From: Kosmotoga arenicorallina S304
Lineage (GTDB): Bacteria; Thermotogota; Thermotogae; Petrotogales; Kosmotogaceae
Direction of reading: 5' to 3'
DNA: 64,000 bases
NCBI RefSeq assembly: GCF_001636545.1
Contig: NZ_JFHK01000015.1
Coordinates: 55,867 to 119,866, forward strand
Part shown: piece after piece, positions 9,194-18,422 of the stretch
Layout of the letters: each line of letters begins with the position of its first letter
Numbering within the stretch: the stretch's first letter is position 1
The notes under the pieces: generated by a model
Database searches by the model: none
What the model was told of the DNA's origin: nothing
The model's input: the letters and a program-made list of their open reading frames with translations, nothing else
Made by a program: the position numbers and the translations under genes

Positions 9194-10063
9194 ATGCTTA
9201 GAATAGGTGCACATATGAGTACTTCGAAGGGATATTTTCGTGTCCCGATCGAAACCCTTGAAATTGGCGGGAATTGCTTTCAGATATTTCCCCACAGCCC
9301 TTCAATGTGGAAAGCAAAATTGCCTGATGAGAAAAAGACAAAGCTCTTTGCAGGAGCAATGGAGAATGCCGGGCTGAATGCCGAAGATGCGCTTGTCCAT
9401 TCTGGATACCTGATTAACCTTGCCAGTCCAAAAGAAGAAGTTAGATATAAATCCATTGAACTGTTAAAACAGGAAATAGCAATCACCGAAATGCTCGGTC
9501 TGAAATATCTCAATTTTCATCCCGGCAGCCATCTCGGGACGGGGCTTGAGTCAGGAATCGACAGGATAGCCAGGGGAATCGATGAAGTCCTTTCCGCTGT
9601 TGAGGATACGAATGTGGTTCTCCTGCTGGAGAACGTTGCACCAAAAGGCGGAAATATCGGGAGCACTATAGAAGAGCTCAGAATGATAATCGAAAGAACT
9701 TCATACGAAAACCGGATAGGAATAACATATGATACCTGCCATGGTTTTGACAGTGGTTATGATATTCGCTCCCGGGAAATGGTCGAAAAGTTACTCGAGG
9801 AAATTGACGCTTTGATAGGACTCGAAAGGCTAAAGATGATCCACCTCAACGATTCAAAGTATCCCCTTGGCGCTTCAAAAGACAGGCATGAAAGAATCGG
9901 GGAGGGTTATATTGGTGAGGAAGGATTTGCAGCCTTCCTTTCAAAGGGAGAAATCCTTGAAAGGCCGTTAATTCTTGAAACACCCGGAGGAAATGAAGAA
10001 CATGCTCAGGATATAAAAAGGGTGAAAAAAATCCTTGGAATAGAGAGGGATGTAGATGACTAG
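9194..10063 (+). CDS. nfo: Endonuclease IV, AP endonuclease
   Basis: A 289-residue TIM-barrel apurinic/apyrimidinic endonuclease. Metal-ligand segments are in place: GAHMST near the start, HSGYLINLAS, NFHPGSHLG, LLENVAPKG, ITYDTCHGFDSG, IHLNDSKYPLGASKDRHERIGEG and LETPG. These supply the His, Glu and Asp ligands of the three-zinc site. It nicks DNA 5' of abasic sites in base excision repair. It starts 23 bases after lepA behind a CCGGAGG site and its end overlaps pyrG by eight bases. Confidence 0.96.
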   Translation: MLRIGAHMSTSKGYFRVPIETLEIGGNCFQIFPHSPSMWKAKLPDEKKTKLFAGAMENAGLNAEDALVHSGYLINLASPKEEVRYKSIELLKQEIAITEMLGLKYLNFHPGSHLGTGLESGIDRIARGIDEVLSAVEDTNVVLLLENVAPKGGNIGSTIEELRMIIERTSYENRIGITYDTCHGFDSGYDIRSREMVEKLLEEIDALIGLERLKMIHLNDSKYPLGASKDRHERIGEGYIGEEGFAAFLSKGEILERPLILETPGGNEEHAQDIKRVKKILGIERDVDD

Positions 10064-11633
10064 GAAGTATGTTGTTGTTACCGGTGGTGTGCTCAGCGGT
10101 ATAGGAAAAGGGATAATATCTGCTTCAATTGCCAGAGTTCTAAAAGAAAGTGGCATAGAGATAAATGCCCTTAAAATAGACCCATACCTGAATGTCGATG
10201 CGGGCACGATGAACCCCAACCAGCACGGGGAGGTTTTTGTAACCGATGACGGTTATGAGGCCGATCTTGATCTGGGGCATTATGAGAGGTTTTTGGGTAT
10301 TGATATGAAAAGGATAAACAACATGACAGCCGGGCAGGTATACAAGGCTGTCATAGACAAAGAAAGGGAAGGTCGCTATCTTGGTGGCACCGTTCAGATG
10401 GTCCCTCATGTTACCACAGAAATCAAAGAGAGAATTAAAGCAGTTGATGGGCAGGTCGTCATGATCGAAATCGGTGGCACTGTGGGTGATATCGAAGGAG
10501 AAATATTCCTTGAAGCAGTCAGAGAGCTTGCCTTTGAAATGGGCAGGGAGCATTTCTTTTTCATCCATGTAACTTACGTTCCTTATCTAAAAGCTACAAA
10601 TGAGTTCAAAACGAAGCCCTCACAGCAATCTGTCCAGCTCTTGAGGAAGATCGGCATTCATCCTGATATGATCGCGGTACGTTCTGAATCTTCCATTACG
10701 AACACTGATTTGAAAAAGGTTGCACTCTTTGGCGGCGTTTCACAGGAGATGGTTTTCAATCTTCCTGATACAGGCAACGTTTACGAAATCCCCCATAAAC
10801 TTTTCACGCTTGGAATACATGAAAAAATAGCCAGTGCTCTTAATATATCGCTGTCAGGGAAATTCCAGTGGGACTATCCCAGGAGTTTCAGTCCCCTGAA
10901 AATTGGTATTATAGGGAAATATCTCGGCACAGACGACGCATACAAAAGCCTTATCGAGAGCATATTGCTTTGTGGTGCGGAAAGGCCGGAAGTCATTGAT
11001 TCGCAAAGCCTTGAAGAGATGACCGATGAGGAGCTTGGATATTTTATTTCCGGCTATGACGGCATAATAATACCCGGCGGTTTCGGCAAGCGCGGGATAG
11101 AAGGCAAAATAAGGGCCATCAAACATGCCAGGGAGCACAAAGTTCCCATACTGGGAATTTGCCTGGGAATGCAACTCATGGTAATAGAGTATGCCAGGAA
11201 TGTAGCCGGGCTTGAAAACGCCAATTCAACAGAATTTGACCCCAATACATCATATCCTGTTATAGACCTTATGGAAGCCCAAAAGAAAATACTTCACCTT
11301 GGCGGCACAATGAGGCTGGGAGCGCAAAAAACTCCGGTATTCAAAAATACAAGACTGTATGAAATATACGGACTGGATGTCGTTTCCGAAAGGCACAGGC
11401 ACAGATATGAAGTGAATTATGAAAGCTTTAAACAGCTTTTCGCTTTGCCTGATGAAAAGGAAAGCGAAGGCAAGCTGGTTATATCGGCGAAGGCCGATTT
11501 CGTCGAAGCTGTTGAGCTAAGGAATCATCCCTTTTTCATTGGAGTTCAATATCATCCGGAGTTGAAATCAAAAGTGGGAAATCCCCACCCGTTGTTTAAA
11601 CATTTCGTGGATACGCTCAAGAAAATGAGGTGA
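10056..11633 (+). CDS. pyrG: CTP synthase
   Basis: A 525-residue amidotransferase that converts UTP to CTP. The N-terminal synthase domain begins KYVVVTGGVLSGIGKGI and includes IDPYLNVDAGTMNP and IEIGGTVGDIEG. The C-terminal glutaminase domain has the oxyanion region GIIIPGGFGKRG, the nucleophile motif LGICLGMQ and the terminal His-Glu in GVQYHPELKS. Both halves are intact. It overlaps nfo by eight bases and lies four bases from folP. Confidence 0.97.
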   Translation: MTRKYVVVTGGVLSGIGKGIISASIARVLKESGIEINALKIDPYLNVDAGTMNPNQHGEVFVTDDGYEADLDLGHYERFLGIDMKRINNMTAGQVYKAVIDKEREGRYLGGTVQMVPHVTTEIKERIKAVDGQVVMIEIGGTVGDIEGEIFLEAVRELAFEMGREHFFFIHVTYVPYLKATNEFKTKPSQQSVQLLRKIGIHPDMIAVRSESSITNTDLKKVALFGGVSQEMVFNLPDTGNVYEIPHKLFTLGIHEKIASALNISLSGKFQWDYPRSFSPLKIGIIGKYLGTDDAYKSLIESILLCGAERPEVIDSQSLEEMTDEELGYFISGYDGIIIPGGFGKRGIEGKIRAIKHAREHKVPILGICLGMQLMVIEYARNVAGLENANSTEFDPNTSYPVIDLMEAQKKILHLGGTMRLGAQKTPVFKNTRLYEIYGLDVVSERHRHRYEVNYESFKQLFALPDEKESEGKLVISAKADFVEAVELRNHPFFIGVQYHPELKSKVGNPHPLFKHFVDTLKKMR

Positions 11634-11637
11634 TGCC

Positions 11638-12459
11638 ATGAAACTGAAAGCCCGAGGTAGAATGCTGGAAAGAGAAATCGCCGTCATGGGGATTGTCAAT
11701 GTTACCCCTGATTCCTTTTATGAAGGCAGCCGCGCATCGGAGATTGAAAAGGCTGTAACCATGGGGCTTGAAATGATCAGAGAGGGAGCGGATATCATAG
11801 ATGTTGGAGGAGAGTCTTCGCGCCCCGGCGCTGACCCGGTCCCTGTTGAAGAAGAAATCAACCGGGTGGTACCGGTCATTGAAGCCATAAGGAAGGTGAA
11901 TTCACAGGTTTTTATCTCGGTTGACACCTATCATGCAGAAACTGCTGCAGAGGCCTTGAAAGCTGGAGCTGATATAATAAATGATATAACGGGACTTGGA
12001 GATAAAAAGATGCTAAAGCTTGTCGCCGAAAGCGGTGCAGCTGTTGTGATAATGCATATGAAAGGCACACCGAAAACGATGCAAAAAGCTCCTTACTATG
12101 ATGATGTTGTTGACGAAGTGAATTCCTTTTTGCTTGATAGAGCGCGGGTTGCTTTGAGGGAAGGTATTGATCCCCATAGCATAATTCTGGATCCGGGAAT
12201 AGGCTTTGGAAAACGCCTGGTTGACAACATCGAGTTGCTGAAAAATATAGGGATTTTCAAAGCAGCGGGTTTCCCTGTTCTGATAGGTCATTCGCGAAAG
12301 AGCTTTATTGGAAATATTCTTGAACTTCCGCCAAAAGATCGTCTGGAAGGGACTCTGGCGGTTTCTGCTTTCTGCTTTTTCAAAGGTGCGGATATTTTGA
12401 GGGTTCATGACGTAAAGGAAAACCTAAGGCTCTTGAAAACACTCATGAGCTTGAAATGA
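11638..12459 (+). CDS. folP: Dihydropteroate synthase
   Basis: A 273-residue TIM-barrel enzyme that joins p-aminobenzoate to the pterin in folate synthesis. The two family signatures are present: MGIVNVTPDSFYEG and ADIIDVGGESSRPGA. Further conserved parts are ISVDTYHAETA, INDITG, VVIMHMKGTPKTMQ, DPGIGFGK and GHSRKSFIG. It lies inside the lepA-rpsT run, four bases after pyrG. No other folate genes are in the window. Confidence 0.96.
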   Translation: MKLKARGRMLEREIAVMGIVNVTPDSFYEGSRASEIEKAVTMGLEMIREGADIIDVGGESSRPGADPVPVEEEINRVVPVIEAIRKVNSQVFISVDTYHAETAAEALKAGADIINDITGLGDKKMLKLVAESGAAVVIMHMKGTPKTMQKAPYYDDVVDEVNSFLLDRARVALREGIDPHSIILDPGIGFGKRLVDNIELLKNIGIFKAAGFPVLIGHSRKSFIGNILELPPKDRLEGTLAVSAFCFFKGADILRVHDVKENLRLLKTLMSLK

Positions 12460-12489
12460 TATTCATTCTGGAACCCCGGGAGGGATAGC

Positions 12490-13818
12490 ATGGCATATAC
12501 CAGGTACTCCAGAAAATACTGGCGGGAAACCCTGCAGGCCTATCTGTTTTTGCTGCCTTCGATTGTTATTCTTGGTATCTTCGTTTTCTGGCCAATAGGA
12601 TTTTCGCTGGTATTGAGCTTTTTTAAGTGGGATTATACGAGCGCCGAGAAGTACTTCATCGGGCTCGGGAATTACAAAGAATTGTTCAGAATGTCGTATC
12701 CAATCAGCCTGAATTTGCTTTATGCAATTCTAAACACGGCCGTTTACGCTCTTGGGGCTTTGTTGTCTGTCAGAGTGGCCTTTTACATCACCGCCAGTAT
12801 GACAAAATACTCCCGCCCGAAGAGGAAATTTTCGCTTTTCTACACTATCCTGTTTGTGCTATTCATACTCTTTTATCTGGTAAAAGCTGCAAATCCCGGA
12901 TTTTCGGTTCTGTGGCTGTTGTTTTCGCTGCTTTTTATCGGATATTTCATTTATGTCATCAGGCGTTACAGGAAGGACAACCACATAACCATGATGAGGT
13001 CTAAAAGCTGGACAACGTTGCTGCTCTTTATAGTCTTCTACATTGTTTTTGCCTTCTGGCTGTCGCGTTCCGGCGATGAGCTGATAAGTTATTTCAGGCT
13101 TGCCAAGGAAAGTTCTGATTTCCTTAAAGCCATTTACAATACTGTGTATTATGTTATCCTTTCTGTGCCTACTCAAATTGGTCTGGCGCTAATAATTGCT
13201 CTCCTGTTGAATCGAAATATTAAATTTAAGAATCTTTTCAGAACCGCCTATTTCATTCCCTTTGTTACATCGGTTGTTGCTGTTTCCCTTGTGTGGCAAT
13301 GGATGTTTAACGACCAGTTTGGATTGCTCAATTATTTTCTATCCTGGTTTAATATCAACAAAATAGCCTGGCTTAAAGAAGAAAGGTGGACTATTCCCAC
13401 GATTGCCATGGTTTCTGTGTGGCAACATCTGGGATATACAACGGTTATTTTCCTTGCGGGGCTGCAAAATATAGATCGCTCTTACTACGAAGCAGCAGAT
13501 GTAGATGGTGCTAATGGCTGGCAGAAATTCAAGTTTATCACCTGGCCGCTGCTATCTCCGACAACCTTCTTCATAATGATAATCACTATGATAGGCTCCT
13601 TTAAGATCTTCTCGCAGATATTCATTCTTTATCAAGGGTTGCCGGGACCTGTAAACAAAAGTGGTTTGACGCTTGTTTACTATGTCTTCCAGAAGTTTTA
13701 CGACGAACAGAGGATGGGTGTGGCGAGCGCTGCGGCATACATGCTCTTTTTGATCATACTTCTGCTGACTTTCTTGCAGTTCTGGATTGGCAAAAAACGG
13801 GTTCATTATGAGAGCTGA
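12490..13818 (+). CDS. malF: Maltose-type sugar ABC transporter permease MalF
   Basis: A 442-residue permease. After a first membrane segment (FLLPSIVILGIFVFW) there is an extra block of three or so hydrophobic segments between residues 95 and 200, then the core permease domain. The EAA loop that contacts the ATPase is YYEAADVDGANGWQKF. It pairs with malG nine bases downstream. No binding protein or ATPase gene is adjacent; the MalK-type ATPase at 22563-23705 is a natural partner (inference). Embedding between folP and translation genes is unusual for a sugar transporter. Confidence 0.88.
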   Translation: MAYTRYSRKYWRETLQAYLFLLPSIVILGIFVFWPIGFSLVLSFFKWDYTSAEKYFIGLGNYKELFRMSYPISLNLLYAILNTAVYALGALLSVRVAFYITASMTKYSRPKRKFSLFYTILFVLFILFYLVKAANPGFSVLWLLFSLLFIGYFIYVIRRYRKDNHITMMRSKSWTTLLLFIVFYIVFAFWLSRSGDELISYFRLAKESSDFLKAIYNTVYYVILSVPTQIGLALIIALLLNRNIKFKNLFRTAYFIPFVTSVVAVSLVWQWMFNDQFGLLNYFLSWFNINKIAWLKEERWTIPTIAMVSVWQHLGYTTVIFLAGLQNIDRSYYEAADVDGANGWQKFKFITWPLLSPTTFFIMIITMIGSFKIFSQIFILYQGLPGPVNKSGLTLVYYVFQKFYDEQRMGVASAAAYMLFLIILLLTFLQFWIGKKRVHYES

Positions 13819-13827
13819 GGTGGGAGA

Positions 13828-16245
13828 ATGAAAAATACATCTTCTAAGACTCTGATGCAGGTATTCATATATTTGCTGATTGTAGGCGGGGCGCTCATGA
13901 TGCTGCTGCCCTTTGCCTGGATGGTTGACACCTCTTTCAAAGCTTCCAGCGAAGTTTCAAGCTGGCCACCAAAGTGGACAACCAAAAACGCACGTTCAAG
14001 CGTTGAATTCAAAACGAAAATACGCTACCAGACAACAGGCAGCGGGGTTGACCTTTCTTCACTTAGCCTTGATGAATTCAAGAATTTTGCTTCACTTGTG
14101 GGCAGTAAGGCCGGGGAAGATACCCTTATCGTGATGCTCGATGACGATTTTATAAGAAGAGGCACTATTATCCTCGGATTGCTGGACGAAAGCGGAAATC
14201 CTGCTGATTTTTCAATGAAAGCTGATCTGGATAAATTTTCAGAGCTCACAAGCAGCGTGAGAGATAATATAAACAATTATCCGGATACAATAGCAAAGAA
14301 ACTAGAATCCATCCCTCTGGATGAAGTTGCTGGTTTTTTTGATGGCTTTTTGAATATGGCTGAATATAGTGATGATGGTTTCGCTAGAAGGATTGTTTTG
14401 ACGACTTCGATTGAGACAACAGCGGAACTTTCCCAAAAAAAGGCTGAAACGGTTATTGGTTCATCATTCAAAGCACTGCCTACGGATTCTGAAAGCCAGA
14501 GGAAACTGAAAGAGGACATGGTAAATAGAGCGCTTGAGCTCTTCCAGCCTATTTCCCATGAATTGACAGCACTGGCTACTGACCTCTCAAATTACCGCAT
14601 TGGAGAAAAGAGGGTTCCTGATCCCGGGGAAGTATCGGCAATAATTTCCAAAATATCGCAAATAGAAAAGGTATTTGAAGCAAAAAAAGCAGAGATTTAC
14701 CAGGAGCTTTCAGGCATGATACCTTCCACTGACAGATTTCTCCTCATGATGCTGAATCGCTTCAAAGGGAGTTTTGACGGGATCATTGATGAACTCGTAG
14801 GATGGAAGGTGCTGCTTGAAGATTATCTTGAAATAAAAGAGTTTTATATCGGTATCCAGGATGCCTTTTTGGAAGACGCTTACATAGTCGGTAGAATAAG
14901 GACGGATGATGAGGTACATGCGCTGCTTATATCAGCTATCGATGACTGGAATGTACCCGGGAGCTTGAAAGAATATTTGAAGGCATCTATTACTGAAAAA
15001 AATGTTAGGGATGCGCTAAAAATTCTGATCTCTTACCTCGATGGGAATTTTAAAGAGGAACTGAGGGCGAACTTCTCTGAACTCACAAACGAAGTATTCG
15101 ACAAAATAACCGAGGCCATTAACCTGTTGAAAACAGCAACAATAATAGTTGACGATGATAAATTTGCAGCCGAGATTACGGAATTCATGGAAGATCCTTT
15201 CAGCTATCAGGAATTCAAAGCACTGATGAAGGAAGCAGGTGCCAGGAGCGGGCAAAGCGCACTTTTTGGAGGGGCACTCGCTTATCTTGACAGGTATGCA
15301 GAAAAAATGGGCGGAACAGGGTTCTCCGCACTTATAAAGAGGAGATGGGTCGAGACCAATTGGATAGGTGATTTTTCGAAGCTGCATTCGGACATCTTCA
15401 GCGAGCTCGATCTCGTTAAAAAGCCTTCCCAGGTATTAAAAGTCTTTTATCGCGGAAGGGCCACCAAATCAGGAAGAAAGTCTTTTGAGATTAAGTTTGA
15501 TGGTGTTCCAGCTGTTTGGTTTAAGGATGATCTGGTATATGGAAAGGCTGAATTCACCTTTCTGGAAACCTTTGCGAATTTCTGGCAGAATTATGTAGAT
15601 GCCTGGAATGCTGCTCCTTTCGGACGTTATTATTTGAATACGGTCTTCGTTGCCATAGTGACAACTTTTCTCGAAATTATCTTTGCTTCTATGGCTGCTT
15701 TTGCCTTTGCCAAAATGGAATTCTTTGGCAAGAATTTCATGTTCACGATTTTCCTCGCTACCATGATGGTTCCGGGGGAGGTGCTTCTGGTTCCCAATTT
15801 CATAACCTTAACTGTGTTTGGATGGATCGACACGTACTATGCCCTTATAGTTCCCTGGGTAATAAGCGTGTTTGCCATTTTCCTGCTCAGACAGCATTTC
15901 ATGACTATTCCGGATGAACTCTATGATGCTGCGAAAATCGACGGCTTATCCAAGTGGAAATTTCTCTGGAAGGTTATGGTTCCCCTTTCAAAACCCGCAG
16001 TGATCACGGGGGCATTGTTGAAGTTTGTGGGAAGCTGGAACGCCTTCCTGTGGGTTTTGATAGTTACAAAAAGCCCTGAATACAGGACTTTGCCTGTGGG
16101 ATTGCAGAACTTTAGCAGTGCAACGGGCACCGAGTATAACCTGTTAATGGCTGCTGCCACCTTTTCCATAGTTCCGGTTGTCTTACTGTTCCTGTTCACG
16201 CAGAAGTATTTCATTGCAGGTATCGCCAGGAGCGGATTGAAATAA
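13828..16245 (+). CDS. malG: Maltose-type ABC permease MalG with about 510-residue extracytoplasmic insert
   Basis: An 805-residue protein; ordinary MalG has about 280. Membrane segment 1 (VFIYLLIVGGALMMLLPFAWM) is followed by a non-membrane region from about residue 50 to 570 and then by the rest of a normal permease with EAA loop LYDAAKIDGLSKWKF. The insert is rich in charged residues and looks helical, with LxxL and ExxK-type spacing, and would face outside the membrane. I recall long MalG proteins in Thermotoga, so this may be a lineage trait rather than a local fusion. The reading frame is continuous. The stop overlaps the next start (TAATGG). Confidence 0.88.
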   Translation: MKNTSSKTLMQVFIYLLIVGGALMMLLPFAWMVDTSFKASSEVSSWPPKWTTKNARSSVEFKTKIRYQTTGSGVDLSSLSLDEFKNFASLVGSKAGEDTLIVMLDDDFIRRGTIILGLLDESGNPADFSMKADLDKFSELTSSVRDNINNYPDTIAKKLESIPLDEVAGFFDGFLNMAEYSDDGFARRIVLTTSIETTAELSQKKAETVIGSSFKALPTDSESQRKLKEDMVNRALELFQPISHELTALATDLSNYRIGEKRVPDPGEVSAIISKISQIEKVFEAKKAEIYQELSGMIPSTDRFLLMMLNRFKGSFDGIIDELVGWKVLLEDYLEIKEFYIGIQDAFLEDAYIVGRIRTDDEVHALLISAIDDWNVPGSLKEYLKASITEKNVRDALKILISYLDGNFKEELRANFSELTNEVFDKITEAINLLKTATIIVDDDKFAAEITEFMEDPFSYQEFKALMKEAGARSGQSALFGGALAYLDRYAEKMGGTGFSALIKRRWVETNWIGDFSKLHSDIFSELDLVKKPSQVLKVFYRGRATKSGRKSFEIKFDGVPAVWFKDDLVYGKAEFTFLETFANFWQNYVDAWNAAPFGRYYLNTVFVAIVTTFLEIIFASMAAFAFAKMEFFGKNFMFTIFLATMMVPGEVLLVPNFITLTVFGWIDTYYALIVPWVISVFAIFLLRQHFMTIPDELYDAAKIDGLSKWKFLWKVMVPLSKPAVITGALLKFVGSWNAFLWVLIVTKSPEYRTLPVGLQNFSSATGTEYNLLMAAATFSIVPVVLLFLFTQKYFIAGIARSGLK

Positions 16246-16472
16246 TGGCCAAAAAACGGCAGCGCCATTTTATATTCTTTATATTCACAATATTTTTCCT
16301 TATAGTCCTCGCAATGACAAATTACAGGGCTTACACAAATTACAAGAATGCCGAAAAGAAACTTGAAGAAGTGGAAAGACGTTATCAAGAGTTGGAAAAA
16401 CAACTTGAATCAAGACAGCAGGAGCTGGAAACGCTGAAAAAACTGCTTGAATTGCATCAGGAGGAAAAATGA
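16245..16472 (+). CDS. Small FtsB/DivIC-like protein: one membrane helix plus coiled coil
   Basis: A 75-residue protein with a basic N-terminus (MAKKRQRH), one membrane helix (FIFFIFTIFFLIVLAM) and a heptad coiled coil rich in Glu, Leu and Lys to the end (KKLEEVERRYQELEKQLESR). This is the layout of septum-initiator proteins such as FtsB and DivIC, but the sequence is too simple to prove it; a generic membrane-anchored coiled coil is the alternative. Its ATG overlaps the malG stop by one base and its own stop overlaps the next gene (ATGA). Confidence 0.55.
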   Translation: MAKKRQRHFIFFIFTIFFLIVLAMTNYRAYTNYKNAEKKLEEVERRYQELEKQLESRQQELETLKKLLELHQEEK

Positions 16473-17260
16473 AATACGCAGTGACAACATCGCACAAACC
16501 TTCAGCTGAGCTCGCCTTAAAGGCTCAACAGATAGCAAGGGAATATGGAGTACCTTATATGCCAAGGCGAAAGCTCACGGAACTGAAGAAGGAAGGAAAG
16601 CTGGATCTTGACTTTTACTATGTTCTCGATAGGAATGAACAGCTGTATATTCTCTATGGTGACTCGAAATTCTTTTTTCACCCGTCTATGGCAAAACTGC
16701 GCCTGAAAAACTATCGCGAAGGGCAAAGAGATCACTTGATAGAGAACATGTGCTTGAACGGTGATGAAAAAGTTCTGGACGCGACTTTTGGGCTAGGCAG
16801 CGAAGCCTTGCTGATGGCTCACTTTTTGAAATCCGGGGAAGTGATAGGCCTTGAAGCATCAGTCCACGTTTACAGAATCGTGAAGCACGGGCTGTGCCAC
16901 TATCCTTTTCAATATCAATGGATGAAGGATGCGGCTTCACGAATTACCCTGATGAACCGAGACCTGAAACACTTCCTGAGGGATTCGGCAGATGAGAGTT
17001 ATGACATTGTCTATTGTGATCCCATGTTTGAAGTGCCTCAATATAGTTCAAGCTCATTAAATCCTTTAAGGCCTTTTGCCGTCTATGAGCCTATTACATC
17101 GGAGGATGTGCGGGAGATGATAAGGGTTGCGAAAAAGAAAGTGGTGTTGAAATCGCGTGTGACGGATAGCTTTTTCGAAGAGCTCGAGAAATTTATCGAA
17201 TTTTCATATGTGGATGGTAGTAAAAGCAGTGGCGTTATATATGGAGTAATAGAAAAATAA
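16469..17260 (+). CDS. RsmJ-like class I SAM-dependent methyltransferase
   Basis: A 263-residue protein with an N-terminal domain of about 90 residues and a Rossmann methyltransferase domain. SAM-site motif I is VLDATFGLGSEALLMA; VIGLEAS is motif II. The catalytic-type motif is IVYCDPMFEVPQ, resembling the DPMFP of RsmJ, which methylates guanine 1516 of 16S rRNA. The substrate here is inferred only from this motif. It sits just before miaA, hfq and hflX, a translation and RNA setting that agrees with an RNA methyltransferase. It overlaps both neighbours by one to four bases. Confidence 0.65.
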   Translation: MKYAVTTSHKPSAELALKAQQIAREYGVPYMPRRKLTELKKEGKLDLDFYYVLDRNEQLYILYGDSKFFFHPSMAKLRLKNYREGQRDHLIENMCLNGDEKVLDATFGLGSEALLMAHFLKSGEVIGLEASVHVYRIVKHGLCHYPFQYQWMKDAASRITLMNRDLKHFLRDSADESYDIVYCDPMFEVPQYSSSSLNPLRPFAVYEPITSEDVREMIRVAKKKVVLKSRVTDSFFEELEKFIEFSYVDGSKSSGVIYGVIEK

Positions 17261-18186
17261 TGGCTATTCCAATGATTTTAGGCCCCACGGCGGTGGGGAA
17301 AACGGAGATATTACTTGCAATCTCGGAACACCTGCCTATTGAAGTAGTCTCTGTGGATTCCAGGCAGGTTTACAGGCATATGGATATAGGCACAGCAAAG
17401 CCCTCGAAAGAAGAGTTAAAAAGGCTTCGGCATCATCTCATTGACATAATCGAGCCTGATGAAACCTATGACGCTTACCGTTTTGCCGGAGATGCAAAAA
17501 GAGCCATTAACGATGTTGAATCCAGAGGAAAAATCCCTGTGCTAGCCGGTGGTACAGGATTGTACGCAGATGCTCTTTTGAGAGGTTTTGTTGAAGGCGC
17601 ACCGCGGAACGAAGAAGTGCGAAAGGCATTGAAAGCAATAGAAGAAAACTCACCGGGTTCTTTGAGAAAGATTTTAAAGGAAGTTGATAAAGTTGCCTTT
17701 GAAAAGATCCATCCCAATGATTTAAAGCGCACAATAAGATATCTTGAAGTTTATTTTACTACAGGCACTCAATTAAGTGCTATACAAAAAAACACTGGTA
17801 TTTCTGAGGAATACACTGTTATAATATTAAATAGAGACCGTCATTCTCTACATAAACGTATAGAGTTGCGCGTGGAGAAAATGCTTGAAGCCGGTTTGCT
17901 TGATGAAACAAAAACGCTTTTGGAAATGGGCTTTACTAAAGACTTGAACGCTTTGCAGACAATAGGCTATGCGGAATTGGTTGAATACATTAAAGGGATA
18001 TATACCTTTGAAAAAGCCGTGGAGCTTATAAAAAGGAATACCCGCCGCTATGCGCGGAGGCAGATCATATGGTTCAGAAGGTATAAGGGGGTTCAATGGC
18101 TAGACCTTGAAAATCTGAGTATTAAAGATGCCGTTGATATAATAAGTAAGAAAATTATTTTAGCTTGGGGGGGTAAAAGTGGCTGA
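17260..18186 (+). CDS. miaA: tRNA dimethylallyltransferase
   Basis: A 308-residue enzyme that adds the dimethylallyl group to A37 of tRNAs reading UNN codons. The P-loop is LGPTAVGKTEILL, then SVDSRQVYRHMDIGTAKPS, YDAYRFAGDA, VLAGGTGLYADALLRG and the C-terminal QTIGYAELVEY and RYARRQIIWFRR. Length and motif order are normal. Its end overlaps hfq by eight bases, as in the conserved miaA-hfq-hflX cluster known from other bacteria. Confidence 0.96.
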   Translation: MAIPMILGPTAVGKTEILLAISEHLPIEVVSVDSRQVYRHMDIGTAKPSKEELKRLRHHLIDIIEPDETYDAYRFAGDAKRAINDVESRGKIPVLAGGTGLYADALLRGFVEGAPRNEEVRKALKAIEENSPGSLRKILKEVDKVAFEKIHPNDLKRTIRYLEVYFTTGTQLSAIQKNTGISEEYTVIILNRDRHSLHKRIELRVEKMLEAGLLDETKTLLEMGFTKDLNALQTIGYAELVEYIKGIYTFEKAVELIKRNTRRYARRQIIWFRRYKGVQWLDLENLSIKDAVDIISKKIILAWGGKSG

Positions 18187-18418
18187 AAAATTCAATCTTC
18201 AAGATCGTTTTTTGAATTTGCTCAGAATTAACAGGATCGAGGTTAAGGTTTACCTTGAAGGAGGTTTTCAGACTAAAGGCATAGTTCGTTCCTTTGACAA
18301 TTTTACTGTTCTGCTTGAAGATAATCAGGAACAAACGCTAGTTTATAAGCATGCAATCAAGATGCTCGTTCCGGCAAAATACGTGAAATTGACACCACAA
18401 CAACAGAGAGGGGATTAG
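18179..18418 (+). CDS. hfq: RNA chaperone Hfq
   Basis: A 79-residue Sm-like protein with Sm1 (NRIEVKVYLEGGFQTKGIVRSFDNFTVLLE) and Sm2 (QTLVYKHAIKMLVP), where YKHA stands for the usual YKHAIS-type proximal-face motif. Hfq hexamers pair small RNAs with mRNAs. The start is a GTG at 18179 behind GGGGGGT and overlaps miaA. The miaA-hfq-hflX order supports the call. Confidence 0.95.
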   Translation: MAEKFNLQDRFLNLLRINRIEVKVYLEGGFQTKGIVRSFDNFTVLLEDNQEQTLVYKHAIKMLVPAKYVKLTPQQQRGD

Positions 18419-18422
18419 TCTA

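Noticed and set aside
13828..16245. malG as two fused or frameshifted genes
   Set aside because: The frame is continuous, the permease segments lie on both sides of the insert in correct order, and no internal start with a ribosome binding site was seen.
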